Below are positions 47,331 to 57,615 of a stretch of 64,000 nucleotides of DNA, one piece after another. The stretch is from Epiperipatus broadwayi (lineage: Eukaryota > Onychophora > Udeonychophora > Euonychophora > Peripatidae). The notes under the pieces were generated by a model. It made no database searches and had not been told where the DNA came from. It saw only the letters and a list, made by a program, of their open reading frames with translations. The translations under genes were made by a program, and so were the position numbers. Location: assembly GCA_028023455.1 (NCBI GenBank), contig JAQFVV010000285.1, positions 1,160,322 through 1,224,321 on the forward strand, in the 5' to 3' direction. Numbering within the stretch: position 1 is the first letter of the stretch; each line of letters opens with the position of its first letter.

Positions 47331-47613
47331 GGTACAAATAATGAAGTTATGGAAAAATAAATATGAAAAAAGTGATTATATAGAAAGTGGGTTATTGGTT
47401 TTTATGCTGGGTTTGAGGAAAGATAAGGGGGATTTAGATATAAAGGCCATAGAATTGACAAAGATTATGTTGTGGAAATGGGATGGAGCAGAATATGGGA
47501 AAACTTAGAGTGGGGAATGGAAGATAAAGTGGCTACCAGGTTTCTCTGGGCATAGTTGCTGAGAGATTCCTGACTCCGTTTAAGGAGAAGTCACACTGCA
47601 TCACATCACATCT
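47331..47613 (+). mobile_element. CR1/L2 LINE 3' end, truncated copy b, in tandem
   Basis: Starts at AGAAAGGGTACAAATAATGAAG (equivalent to about 23199 in the long copy), directly after the ATCAC tail of copy a, and runs to its own hairpin (CTCCGTTTAAGGAG) and tail CATCACATCACATC near 47613. Slightly longer than copy a and in the same orientation. Confidence 0.85.
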
Positions 47614-48230
47614 TCATTCAAACAGAATAACTATGAATCGTTTGAAATAAGTTTTAGGAACATAAAGTAACCAAAACTTCTTTCAAAAAAAAGAAAAATA
47701 ATATTTAGAAATTTTGAAGCTTCTTAAAACCATTTAATAAAAAACTCACTTAAATTATTAAAATATTAATACTTTTATTGTTTCCTTTTACTTTTCTTTA
47801 TTTTTAAAAGATTTCCCATGAACTTCTAAATTGAAATTCTCAAGCGTATAATCTTACCATGACTGTGTAATCTGATTGAATTTATACCAAATAAAAATGA
47901 CCATGAACATTTTTTTAATATGTTTAAGATTTCTTTCAGCTAATCAAAAGTAGTTATGAATAAATGATTATCTAGGTGTTCTTAGCAAAAGGTAAAAAAT
48001 AAATCAATGATGAAAAGCCATTCAGTGTTCATCATTCTCAAACTTGGTGCTTTTTATTGTTCAGCAATAAAAGACTTTAGAGTTAACTATTTAAAGACGA
48101 TTTACCACATATATGTGTGTGTAAAATTAAACGCTGATATTTGTCATCGCAGATGAAGAAATTAATGGACAGTGGAACATACATTAAGGTATGAACTTCC
48201 TTTATTAGCATATCATCAATTGCTTTTTTT
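47614..48230. other. AT-rich DNA, nothing recognised
   Basis: No gene or shared repeat noticed apart from a weak continuation of family A near 48190-48235. Confidence 0.35.
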
Positions 48231-48235
48231 AATAT

Positions 48236-48880
48236 ATAGGGTATATGAGTACAGACTTTCACACAATCCACCATTTTCCACTCTATCTCATAATACTGAT
48301 ACATTTAAACACATATATGTTGAAAAGGTAAACAATCACCAATAAACGTATTTCATGTTAAACCAGCAATCGTCAGTTGGTCCAGATAATCATCTCTACA
48401 CATATATGCAATAAGTGCTCAGATATCTGCCCATTCCTTGTATATGTATTAAATGCATTATGTCCTGTATATGAGGGGTCAGATTGACTTTGGGTAAACA
48501 TGGGTGTGACAAGAATCTCGATCTCAGGGTGGCCTTTGAGCATTCCATCATCAGATTTTCAATTGAATGAATGGTTGAAGAGTTGGGGTGTGGAGTGGAT
48601 TGAAGCCTGTCCATAATGTATGGAGATCGGCTATCTTAAAATATATCGAGCACTTATTGCATATATGTATAGAGATGATAATCTGGACCAACTGATGGTT
48701 GCTGGTTTAGCGTAAAATACGTATATCGGTGATTATTTATCTTTTCGACATATATGTTTTCAAGTGTATCAGTGTTATGAGATAGAATGGAAAGTGGTGG
48801 ATTGTGTGAAAGTCTGTGCTCATATACCCTATATATTACATATATTGATACGGTTATATAATAAGCCTGTATTTCAGTTT
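48236..48880. repeat. family A full palindromic copy
   Basis: Left arm 48236-48421 and right arm 48648-48837 are reverse complements (AGGGTATATGAG... / ...CTCATATACCCT, CACACAATCCACCA / TGGTGGATTGTGTG, GTCAGTTGGTCCAGAT / ATCTGGACCAACTGAT). The 226-bp centre carries GGGTCAGATTGACTTTGGG and GCCTTTGAGCATTCCATCATC. Past the right arm, GATACGGTTATATAATAAGCCTGTATTTCAG continues into the sequence that links units in the 4.45-5.74 kb array. Frames over it are not genes. Confidence 0.8.
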
Positions 48881-49485
48881 TTTTTTTTTAATTAAATGAT
48901 AGTCTTATAACATCTTTATTATTTTCAAAACGGATAATGACATAAAATGTCAAAATAGCTTTCAAATGAATATTAATAATCTAAAAAAAAAAAAAAACAG
49001 AAATTAGATTCTTAACAATATATCAGCAAAGGGCGTATGTATTTACTTGTAGTGCCATTGTTCCCTAACTTTCTTGGTCTAATCACATAATCATGTCGAT
49101 TTGAATATTGTTAAGCTTAAATATGAAAATACTTTCTACACATTTATAAATAGTTTTAAAATTGAAATGTTGGAATAAGTTAGTTAAAGAAATTCAAAGA
49201 ATTGGAAAAACACTCTTCCAGCAATATAATAGTTAAATATTATCATTTGCCATTCTATTTCTTAATAAGACTTCCTGCAGAAAAAAAAAAAAATTATATG
49301 GTACATATATAGAATTGTAAAAAAATATCATTAAAATTAAATTAATTAGAATGAAAAATAATTTAATATTCATGAAAAAAACTAATATCAAAACTGACTG
49401 CTAAAATTTTTAATTAGAAATAAAAAAATTTTAGTGCTTGTAATACACAATGCTGATACTTAACTTACACCCATTCACAAATAAC
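48881..49485. other. AT-rich DNA, nothing recognised
   Basis: No gene or shared repeat noticed. Confidence 0.35.
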
Positions 49486-49489
49486 TAAT

Positions 49490-49665
49490 GATATTTACTA
49501 AGACTATAAACCTCAAGTGCGTGAATGCGAAGGTAGGGACCTCTACAGGTCTTAACCACAAGCTTTTCTTCCACAGTGTAAGCTTGTGGTTAAAACCTGT
49601 AGAGGTCCCTACCTTCGCATTTTCAAGCACATATTCTTGAGGTTTACAACCTTAGTAAATATTAC
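49490..49665. repeat. family C palindrome (MITE-like), full copy
   Basis: Arms of about 75-80 bp pair across a 15-20 bp loop: ATATTTACTAAGACTATAAACCTCAAG / CTTGAGGTTTACAACCTTAGTAAATAT outside and GCGAAGGTAGGGACCTCTAC / GTAGAGGTCCCTACCTTCGC inside, then AGGTCTTAACCACAAGCTT and its complement. Half copies lie at 43.85 and 28.54 kb. Non-coding. Confidence 0.85.
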
Positions 49666-50426
49666 TTACATAATGTGTGTTTAAATAAATTTATAAATAA
49701 CTAATAATGAAATTAAACTTTGTAAAAATAATTTAATTGGTTTCAAATATCACCATCCACTACAAGATAAAGATCTTAAGTTCCATGTTCATTATCCATC
49801 CTTAGATTTCCTTCTTATATGTCATCCACACAACACATACTTGATTTTATTTTAATTTTTTTTATAATTTATTGATGTTTTATTGAAGACAAACTGCCCA
49901 TCTACTGTCATCACAAAAGATGGACCTGATGATGTGGCAGGTTCTTGTTTTATTCAAAGATGTCAATTACATCTATTAGTTTTTTTTTTCATTCATATAT
50001 TTACTTTACATTCCTCATTATTACTATTAACATACATATCTTTATATTTCAATAATTGATCTAAAATAAAATTTCAAATTTATAAGTAAAAATTGTAAAG
50101 TACATTGATTACAAAACTTTCTTTTTAAAAACATAATTATATTTTTTTACTCTGGTTGTATATATATGTTGGTCTATTTCCATCACCTAACAATTATTGT
50201 TTTCCTGAAGGTTTATGATGATGGTATTTTAATTATATTTATATATTGGATTATTTCCATAATCTAAAATAAGTATTGAATGTCTTCAGAAAAATTTGAC
50301 TTTATTTAAATATTCCAAATACATTCAACTGTAAATAATAGCATATCAAACAGGTTAGTATATGCACAACATTTCAAGAGGTATTATTCTCATCTCTTCT
50401 TCAGGTGTTGCTGGCCTAACCAGTGA

Positions 50427-50517
50427 CCGTACTATTATGGGATTTGAACCTGGAGCCTTAGATTCTTGAATATTGAATTTTAAGGTAACACTTTAATCAA
50501 CTGAGCCATCCTGACAA
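50427..50517 (-). other. tRNA-like module inside PLE 3' region (copy 2)
   Basis: Minus strand: box A GGATGGCTCAGTTGA, the stretch ACCTTAAAATTCAATATTCAAG, and box B GGTTCAAATCCC. It lies about 35 bp after the nuclease stop codon, in line with the ORF, as in copies 1, 3 and 4. Confidence 0.6.
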
Positions 50518-50546
50518 AGGTAACAATCAATAGAAATTTCATATAC

Positions 50547-50900
50547 TTATCTATAATGTTCTTCCTGATTTCTCCACTTTTTCCTAAGAGCAAAGTTGAT
50601 TAATGGTTTCCATCCATTATGTATAGTCACACTGGGTTGACTTATGAGGTTGTTTGTCATTGTCATGTGAGCAGTTTCTTTAAATTTTCTTTTGTTCTTT
50701 TTCTTCTCTATCCAATATTTATATATTTTCCCAATTGAACATATGTTCATTGGTATATACATGACCTGATACCTTAGACACACTTGTTTTCTCTCATCTA
50801 ATTACCAGTTTATGTTTCTGCAAGCACTTTTCCATGGGACAACAAGTCTCACCAATATATATATTCTCCCACATTTACATTGTATTTCACAGATGCAGGT
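50547..50900 (-). pseudogene. PLE GIY-YIG endonuclease, decayed
   Basis: Text reads CEIQCKCGRIYIGETCCPMEKCLQKHKLVI (about 50900-50800): the Cys-rich linker plus the IYIGET strand of the GIY-YIG fold, with the usual catalytic Arg position changed to Met-Glu-Lys. It continues in another frame with MYIPMNICSIGKIYKYWIEK and a C-terminal part IHNGWKPLINFALRKKWRN ending in a stop at 50547-50549. It nicks the target DNA in working elements. Frame breaks lie near 50800. Confidence 0.65.
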
Positions 50901-51166
50901 TTTTTTTCAGCATTTTAAGTTTAGGCTTTATAGATGTTAGAATTCCTAATGGCTCTGGAAAACTGTTATGATATTATACTGATTGCAAATAATCCTTGTC
51001 TGCCATTTTTGGCATGCCTATAATTGTTTTTTTTTCTTTTGATAGTTATTTTTGTTGTCTATTTAAAGTTTTCTTAATAACAGTTGAAGGATAACCATTT
51101 TTCATTAAAAAAAATTCTATTTAGATCTTTTTTTTTTCAAATTGCTGGTTTCTAAACAAACTTCTT

Positions 51167-51622
51167 TCACACTGTTCCATAGTGATAATATAACTCCATG
51201 TTTTGTGTTTTGATGTGATTGGATGTATAGGTTGAGTATTTTTCTGTATGTGTGAGTTTTCTGTAAACAGTGATTTTGATTTTGCCATGATAGAGACTTG
51301 TCACAAGAACATCTAAGAATGCCAATTTTTGTTCTTGTTCTGATTCTACTGTGAATTTAATTAAAGGAGATATGCTGTTGATATGTTTCCAGAAAGTTTG
51401 TGGTAGTGCTTCACCATTTGACCATATATCATCTACATAAAGAAGCCAAACTTTAGGTTGATATGAAGTAGACTTTATGGTTGTAGTTACAAGATCTTCC
51501 ATGTAAATATTGCTAATCAGGAATGACAATGGTGAGCCCATAATCATTCGTTGATTATGTTGGAAGAATTGTGTGTTGTATTGAAAGTAGATTGTGTATA
51601 TGCAGAATGTTAATAGTTCCAT
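51167..51622 (-). pseudogene. Penelope-like reverse transcriptase, core fragment
   Basis: An open frame of 151 codons with IMGSPLSFLISNIYMEDL (motif B, normally MGSPLGP), WLLYVDDIWS with the catalytic YVDD at 51429-51440 intact, FTVESEQEQKLAFLDVLV (the FTxE...LPFLDV block) and ITVYRKLTHTEKYSTYTSNH (the VYRKPTHT..Y..F.S.H block). These are diagnostic for the PLE RT, which is related to telomerase. Motif A and everything N-terminal are missing, so the copy is 5' truncated near 51660. No disabling change is seen within the fragment. Confidence 0.9.
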
Positions 51623-51837
51623 TATACTGTCAATAGGAAGAGTTTTTCTGATTTGTAAGCTGTTATCACTATTTTTTTTTTTAAACCTAACAATTATCTT
51701 TAGAAAAATGTTTGCATTTTATTTAAAATTTGCAATTTCATTCAACTGTTAATAATAGCACACTCAATAGTATACACATAATGTTTTGAGTGTTGCATTA
51801 TTCTCTCTTCTCCAAGTGATGTTGGCCTGACAAGTGA

Positions 51838-51932
51838 CCATCCTAGCATCGGAATCAAACCTGAAACCTTATATTCTTGAATAAATTTTAAAGTAATGCT
51901 GTAACCAATTGAGCTTTTCTGTCAAAAGCAAC
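51838..51932 (-). other. tRNA-like module inside PLE 3' region (copy 3)
   Basis: Minus strand: AGCTCAATTGGTTACAGC in the box A position, AAATTTATTCAAGAATATAAGG, and box B-like GGTTTGATTCC. More decayed than copy 2. Confidence 0.5.
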
Positions 51933-52102
51933 AACCAATAGAAGTTTTATATACTTATGTATGAGATTTATTCTAATTTATACACTTTTTCCTAAGAGCA
52001 ATGTTAATTAGTAGATTTCAGACATTATGCAGCTTCTATGCTTTTTTTCTTTGTATCTTCTCTCTATCCAATATGTTTTGTATTTTCCTAATTGAATGTA
52101 TG

Positions 52103-52291
52103 TTAAGTGGTACATACATGGTTTTCTCTTTTAGAAACATTTCTCTTCTCTTTTGTAATAATCAGTTTGTGTCCTTTGACGCACTTTTCAATGGGACAAC
52201 TAGTCTCACCAAGATAATCCTTTGACATAACATGTGTTTCAAAGATGCAGATTTTGTTTTTTAGCATTTCAGGTTTAGGTTTTCCAGACAT
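52103..52291 (-). pseudogene. PLE GIY-YIG endonuclease fragment (copy 3)
   Basis: Open frame with KPEMLKNKICIFETHV (linker) and KDYLGETSCPIEKCVKGHKL, equivalent to IYIGETCCPMEKCLQKHKL of copy 2, followed by ITKEKRNVSKRENHV. The Tyr-Leu-Gly-Glu-Thr replaces YIGET. Truncated by a stop, with the C-terminal part continuing in other frames to about 51990. Confidence 0.65.
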
Positions 52292-52629
52292 TAAATTTTT
52301 TTAAAGTATGGTATGGTCCAGTATGGGATGGCTCTGTAGAGTTGTTCTGATGTTATATTGATTGCAGATTTTCTTTAATTTCTCTCTATTCCTAGTATGT
52401 ATGGATACACTACAGTAATATTTTTTTCTTTTGATGTTTTTTTTTATTTAAGGCTTTCTTAATGACAGCTGATGGATAATCATTCTTCATAAGAGTTTGT
52501 TCTATGTAGATCTTTTTTTTTCTAAATCAATGGTTTCTGAACAAACTTCTTTTGCTTTAGTCTATAGTGATAGTATAATTTTGTTTTGTGTTTTTGGTCT
52601 GATTGCATTATGTGCTAAATATTTTAACA

Positions 52630-53130
52630 TATCATGTATATACCAATGAACAAATGTTTAATTAGGAAAATAAAACAATTATTGGATAGAGAGAAAAAGA
52701 TACAATGAAGAAAATTCAAAGAAGCTGCTTACATCACAATGGTAAATAACTCCAGACAACCGAGTTGACTGTACATAATGTCTGGAAGTTACTACTTAAT
52801 TTTGATCTTAGGAAAAAGTGGATAATCCAGGAGAAACCTCATAGGCTAAGTATAACTCAGTTGGTTAGAGCATTATCTTAAAATTCAATATTCAAGACTG
52901 TAAAGATCTTATTCATTTACCGTGCTAGTACTGCCACAGGTCAAGCCAGTAACACCTAAAGGAAAAATAAAAATAATATCATTTGAAATGTTATGTACAT
53001 ATTAAATCATGTGCTATTACTAACAGATGAAAGTAATTGAAAATATAAGTAAAGTTTACAATTTTTTTCTAACGATTTTCAATATTTCATGTTTGATGGT
53101 GGGAAAAGTTCTACATATAAATACAAGTAA
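52630..53130 (+). mobile_element. Penelope-like element, 3' end (copy 4), head to head with copy 3
   Basis: Plus-strand copy starting within the nuclease C-terminus (ATACCAATGAACAAATGTTTAATTAGGAAAATA, equivalent to MYIPMNICSIGKI of copy 2), then AAAGAAGCTGCTTACATCACAATG, the nuclease end, the tRNA-like module (about 52845-52935), the CACCTAAAGGAAAAATA stretch and the tail with GATGGTGGGAAAAGTTCTACATATAAATACAAG. It is opposed to copy 3, whose upstream edge lies about 5-10 bp away. Confidence 0.65.
52845..52937 (+). other. tRNA-like module inside PLE 3' region (copy 4)
   Basis: TATAACTCAGTTGGTTAGAGC in the box A position, TTATCTTAAAATTCAATATTCAAG, then a decayed box B (TCTTATTCATTTACCG). Confidence 0.5.
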
Positions 53131-53187
53131 AATGTCATCTTTACAAATCTTTAGCCCAATATTTTCTTATTCTTTTAATAATTTCCA

Positions 53188-53197
53188 ACAGTAGATG

Positions 53198-53241
<44 letters not shown>

Positions 53242-53273
53242 CATCTACTGTTATATATATATATATATATATA
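53188..53273. repeat. TA microsatellite framed by palindrome
   Basis: AACAGTAGATGATTATA-(TA)n-TATAATCATCTACTGTT forms a near-perfect inverted repeat at 53188-53252, followed by a second TA run to 53273. Arms and loop would extrude as a cruciform. Confidence 0.75.
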
Positions 53274-53506
53274 TATTAATAATCTGCCCAAAATATTTGC
53301 ATTTATTAACTTTTCTACTTTATTAACTTTTTTTTTTAAAAAGTCACTTAGCTTTACTTTAGTTTTTTTAGTATCTATCTTCAGTTTTTTTTATTATCAA
53401 ATATTTATTACAATATTTTCTGATATTTGAAGAATTATTTTCAGAAACAACTATATTATTTGCAAGATCTAAATAATTCACATATTGTAGATATAACTTT
53501 TATTTA

Positions 53507-53640
53507 ACAGAAGTAAACTCTCCATATAATAGTGCTACCAAGTGTAGCCTTCATAATGAACGGATGCAGGAAGGTTTGCAATTAATTTCAGCCTGTGTAA
53601 GCATACAAAATGGTGATCATGTGATATTTTGATGGTTTTA
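53507..53640. repeat. family B repeat, decayed copy
   Basis: GTAAACTCTCCATATAATAGTGCTACCAAGTG, AACGGATGCAGGAAGG and GTAAGCATACAAAATGGTGATCATGTGATATTT follow the family B consensus in order. The pairing between arms has mostly been lost. Confidence 0.6.
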
Positions 53641-53764
53641 TAACTTTTATTTACTTAGATTTGTCATTTTAATTCCAAAAATCCATTAAATTACACGAGA
53701 AATGAAATTATTTTGTTTTATACTTCCACCAATGTGATTCTTGTTGTTATTTTATTATTACATT

Positions 53765-53920
53765 TTGATTTACAAGTGTCACACTCACTCCATCCACCAC
53801 TCTGACACTATATACTTTAGATAAATACAGTAATGTTTATCACTAATTGTTTACTAAACTAAAGATTGTCTCTACACAAATATAAACTTTAAACCTCAGT
53901 TAAAGATTACTATATTTGAT
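53765..53920 (+). repeat. repeat G, copy 1
   Basis: GATTTACAAGTGTCACACTCAC, CATCCACC, TAGATAAATACAGTAATGTTTATCA, AAAGATTGTCT and ATATAAACTTTAAACCTCAGTTAAAGATTA match 54370-54525 in order and orientation. Each copy lies just after a family B element. Confidence 0.7.
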
Positions 53921-54156
53921 TTTTTTAATTAAACACACACACATATGGAGTTATTAACATTTCTTTTCTCTTTGGTAATATCATATCAAATAACTGCCAC
54001 ACTGCTACACATTCTTTTAAAATCATATAAATAAAGATACAATAATAGACAAATGACCCCCCCCAAGATGCATTTCATGCAAAAACAGCACTTATCAGCT
54101 GACGCAGGTCACCATCTCTTATATATGTCTTTATTATATGTAGAGTGTTTACCATT

Positions 54157-54345
54157 CAAAACAAAGCAAAACTCCATACAGTAGTGCCATCTTGTACTAA
54201 CAAGAGCAATCAATGGATGCCAGAAGGCTTGTGCTATCTTGTTAGCACAAGATGGCACTACTGTATGGAGAGTTTTGCTTTGTTTTGAATTGTTTACTAA
54301 CAATTATGTGCTAGTATGAGATAGTGATCATGTGATGTTTAGAGT
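54157..54345. repeat. family B palindrome, copy with short loop
   Basis: Arms 54157-54198 and 54246-54288 pair (CAAAACAAAGCAAAACT.CCATACAGTAGTGCCATCTTG and its complement); the inner part includes TGCTAACAAGA-like sequence and CAATGGATGCCAGAAGGC. The right flank GTTTACTAACAATTATGTGC ... GTGATCATGTGATGTTT extends the consensus to 54345. The frame 54109-54303 (minus) is incidental. Confidence 0.8.
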
Positions 54346-54369
54346 GTTTACCAATAGTAAATTGTTACC

Positions 54370-54525
54370 TTATGATTTACAAGTTTCAAACTTACTTCAC
54401 CCACAATTTTGGCACCATCCACTTTGGATAAATACAGTATTGTTTATTATTAAGCATTTATTGAATCAAAGATTGTCTTTAGCACAGATATAAACTTTAA
54501 ACCTCAGTTAAAGATTAATATGTCT
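54370..54525 (+). repeat. repeat G, copy 2
   Basis: Diverged direct repeat of 53765-53920, again directly downstream of a family B element, suggesting duplication of a joint block. Confidence 0.7.
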
Positions 54526-54529
54526 AACT

Positions 54530-55215
54530 TTTTGTCTAATCTCCTCTTATAATCTGCATTAATGTCTCTGGATTCAGATTCCACATTGTAAGAATTCGAC
54601 TAATATTGAATGATTAGCAAGGTAAAGTAGGTACTGGGAAGTTTATTTTCAAATCTCTGAAAAATATTTAAGTTTCAAACTTTAGGTCATGAAATAATAT
54701 TGCAATTTCTGCTAAAATTATTAAAAATTTCCTATCATTTACTTATATTTATTTATTATTAATTAATATTTTTTCAAATTTTTGTCAACAAATCTACACT
54801 CATCATACGCTTTATAAATTAGAACTAAAATTTTTTAGTTTCAATAAAATAAAAAAATTATATTCAGATATTGTTTTTAATTGTAATTTTAAGGTACACA
54901 TTTTTTTTTCTACTATTTTATTTGCTAGGAAATTTTATTTATATTTCCCTTACTGGGAATAGTATTTTTTTTTATTCCTGGTGGTAAAAATAAATAATCG
55001 AATGGTTTTAATTCTTGGCATTCACAAAAAAATCACACAGACATGTGGAAGCACCGAAGGGACATAAATGACTGTTATCCATTGACTTTACATATCAGAA
55101 TCCACCTTTCTATGACGACATTAAATAAATCAGAGTATCATTTATACATTTTAAGTGAGTGAATTTAAATATTATTTTAAGCAATTTTTTTTAATAAACT
55201 CTTTTTGGTATGTAA
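54530..55215. other. AT-rich DNA, nothing recognised
   Basis: No gene or shared repeat noticed. Confidence 0.35.
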
Positions 55216-55220
55216 AGTAG

Positions 55221-55336
55221 TCAAGCGTTGTTAGCCGAGAGGTCAGCACAGCAGCTTTGTAAGCAAGCAGTTGCTTGCAGTCAGTTGTTGCGGGTTCACT
55301 TCCCGACCGATGCTATGACATATGGGGGAAAAAAAT
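55221..55336 (+). mobile_element. tRNA-derived SINE, copy 4
   Basis: AGTCAAGCGTTGTTAGCCGAG (box A region), CAAGCAGTTGCTTGCAGTCAG, box B GGGTTCACTTCCC, CCGATGCTATGACATATG and an A-rich tail. Several C-to-T and G-to-A type changes compared with copy 2. Confidence 0.8.
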
Positions 55337-55651
55337 CAAAATAAAGTAACTTAAATATATATATACATATCAATATCATTACCATTATTTATCTGACAAC
55401 AATTATATTTAACACGTAAACTATATATTATCTAGCATTTATGTTTATTTCATTATTTTTCAAAATATCATAATCGTTTTTTTTTGTAATAATTAATCTT
55501 TCTTCTTTTAAATATTTTTAATATATCTTTTATAGTTATTTTCTTTCATTTCATAATTTGTAATAAACCACATTTTTATTTATTGAATTAATATTTTCAT
55601 TAATTCTAATTTTGTTCTTTCAGATTAATTTGTATATATATATATATATAT
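55337..55651. other. AT-rich DNA ending in a TA microsatellite
   Basis: No gene. A (TA)n tract at 55632-55650 immediately precedes the gypsy LTR, so the element appears to have inserted at the edge of a TA repeat. Confidence 0.5.
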
Positions 55652-57595
55652 TGTAACGGAATAGCGTTACATAGGGTTTGAACCTAGGAAAGTTAAATAT
55701 ATATTAACGACGAAATAAATGACAGGTACAAACTTTTTAAAAAAAAAAGCGATCTTGTTTTAAGAATAAACGAGAAACAGCCGTGTCTAAAGCAGATCGC
55801 AGCTATACATGAGTACCTGTCAGATTTATTGAAATAAAATTAAAAGAGTTTTTATTTTTTGAGGAATTAATTTATTATAATCATTATTTGTCAAGTTTGC
55901 TTTTTTTGTCATTTCGTTTTAAAAGAAACAGGGAATGTTCGAGAACAAATTAGAAAATTTATTAAATCATTTTGAACAAAAGGGAAGGAAAAAAAAAATA
56001 AGTAAATTAATTAATCTGTAATAGGTAAAAAAATTCCAAGCGATCTAAGATATTTTGAATGGGGGGCAATTAGTAGAGTCAAATTTAGAGAAGTTGAAAC
56101 AATAAGCAGGATGTATGTTGGTAAAGTCTAGATAACAATCCAAATTTAGAAACAGAGGTGATAAAAAGTGTACACTGCTATTGTACTACTTAGGCTTCTG
56201 ACTCCGGCTAAAACAATATGTAAGAAAAATGGAAAAACTAAATTAAATTCCCACGTGGTGCCAATGTCACAGAAACTATTAAATAAAGAGGATCCTTGAT
56301 TAGCAAATAAGAACTAATGACTTATGAGTGCATGATAGAGATTGGAGGAAAATTTCAAGGTGTCACGGCGGGAAAGAGGAGAGAAGAAAAAGGCAAGACG
56401 GAACCGAAAAAGGACACTAAATTGAAAGTTGTTGAAGGCGAAATCAAGTTGAATTGTAGCGGAAAGTATTATTAATTTTTTTTGCGGAGCTTCCGATTAA
56501 GTACTTGGACTTCCTAACCTACACTTGTGTAATATCGTAGCCGAAATGCGTTGCTGAATCCAAAATTCGCGGCTTGGCCGCCGAACCTTCGCACCTGGCA
56601 CTGCTGATCATCCTAGAATGCTCTCAACCTCGGAGAAAATGAACTCAAGGACCACACACACCCTGGAAGCCTCACCCAGAACCGACATGCGGAATTAATA
56701 AAATATCGCTCAGGATCCCATTACAGACTTCTCGTCCCACAGGTAGTTATTTTAACATTTGCTTACACATTCATGCACCAGATAAATACTTTAAAGTGGA
56801 GAACGATTTACAAACATTAAGTATAAAATGATTAAATTGCTAATGACCAACCGAACCACTAAAGAACTCAACCAGTATAATATGTACAATTAATACTCAG
56901 CAAAGATCTATGTAAGTTAATATTCGCTTCCGTAATTGTGTTATCTAGACTTACTAAATTATATATCTGCATAATAATTTTATTTACCCAGTTTACAAAT
57001 AAATCATTCACTTAATTAATGTTTCTTTTATTGATCGCTTGGAATTTCAAATTTATTTAACCAATGTTGAATGAGTGCGGGAGTGATCTATTTTATATAA
57101 TTTGAATGAGTGCATTTAATATGTTAGTTAAGCGTTAAGTATATTTATAGCATTTATAATTGTCGTACCATTCTTAGGTTAAGGTTAAGTTTTGGGAGAT
57201 TTATTCTGGGGGATATAGGGCAGGCCTAACCATGATAAAGGCATGTCAATAGTGTGTTAAGAGTAATGAGCGATATAGTTTGGGAATAGTGGCTGTGTTC
57301 ATTTCTTGCTGTCCGCTGGAGCGATGCTTGGGCATGTTCTGTGATATAGTTGAGTGAGCGTGTGCACGTGCGTGGCGAGCTTGAAAAAGGTTCTCCTGGC
57401 GCCTATTACTCGGATTCAATCTGAATCTAGGTATGAAACAAATAAAACGTGCGTGTATATGTGTTTGAAACTATTTTCACAAAACACTATGTAACCCCGG
57501 ACGACAGAACACAGCGGGTTCGTAAAAAGGGAATCGTCAATAGAAAGCCAGAAGGAGAACTAGTGTCCGCAGTAGCAGAAAGGGGTCGGGTTACA
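55652..57595 (+). repeat. gypsy 5' LTR, 1944 bp
   Basis: Starts TGTAAC and ends GTTACA (57590-57595), a 6-bp terminal inverted repeat with TG...CA. The first 20 bases are themselves an inverted repeat (TGTAACG ... CGTTACA). A TATA-like TATATTTATAGC lies near 57139 and an AATAAA at about 57440. The right edge was set by GTTACA followed within two bases by a TGG that could open the primer binding site. The frame at 57449-57691 crosses this edge and is not taken as a gene. Confidence 0.85.
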
Positions 57596-57597
57596 TT

Positions 57598-57615
57598 TGG
57601 CGCGTCAACGTGCGG
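57598..57615 (+). promoter_or_regulatory. putative primer binding site
   Basis: TGGCGCGTCAACGTGCGG starts two bases after the LTR end. TGG pairs with the CCA end of a tRNA, as expected for the minus-strand primer. I could not match the rest to a particular tRNA, so the identity is open. Confidence 0.45.

Larger units (their letters stand above)
50160..51660 (-). mobile_element. Penelope-like element, RT-endonuclease-3' region (copy 2)
   Basis: The most informative PLE copy. In the reading direction: RT core (51622-51167), decayed thumb/linker (51165-50900), GIY-YIG nuclease (50870-50560), its stop, a tRNA-like module (about 50515-50427), the CACCTGAAGAAGAG stretch, and a tail with two GATTATGGAAATAATCCA-type repeats to about 50160. 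Frames are broken in the linker and nuclease. Confidence 0.7.
51740..52625 (-). mobile_element. Penelope-like element, endonuclease and 3' region (copy 3)
   Basis: Second minus-strand copy, directly upstream of copy 2 in sequence coordinates. Nuclease relic at 52291-51990, tRNA-like module about 51930-51840, then the shared tail to about 51740. Ahead of the nuclease, 52300-52620 carries a decayed equivalent of the linker between RT and nuclease in copy 2. RT is absent. Confidence 0.6.

Noticed and set aside
55652-57595. Envelope gene or extra accessory ORF in the gypsy element
   Set aside because: No frame of useful length after integrase or within the LTRs; the element looks like a plain gag-pol retrotransposon.
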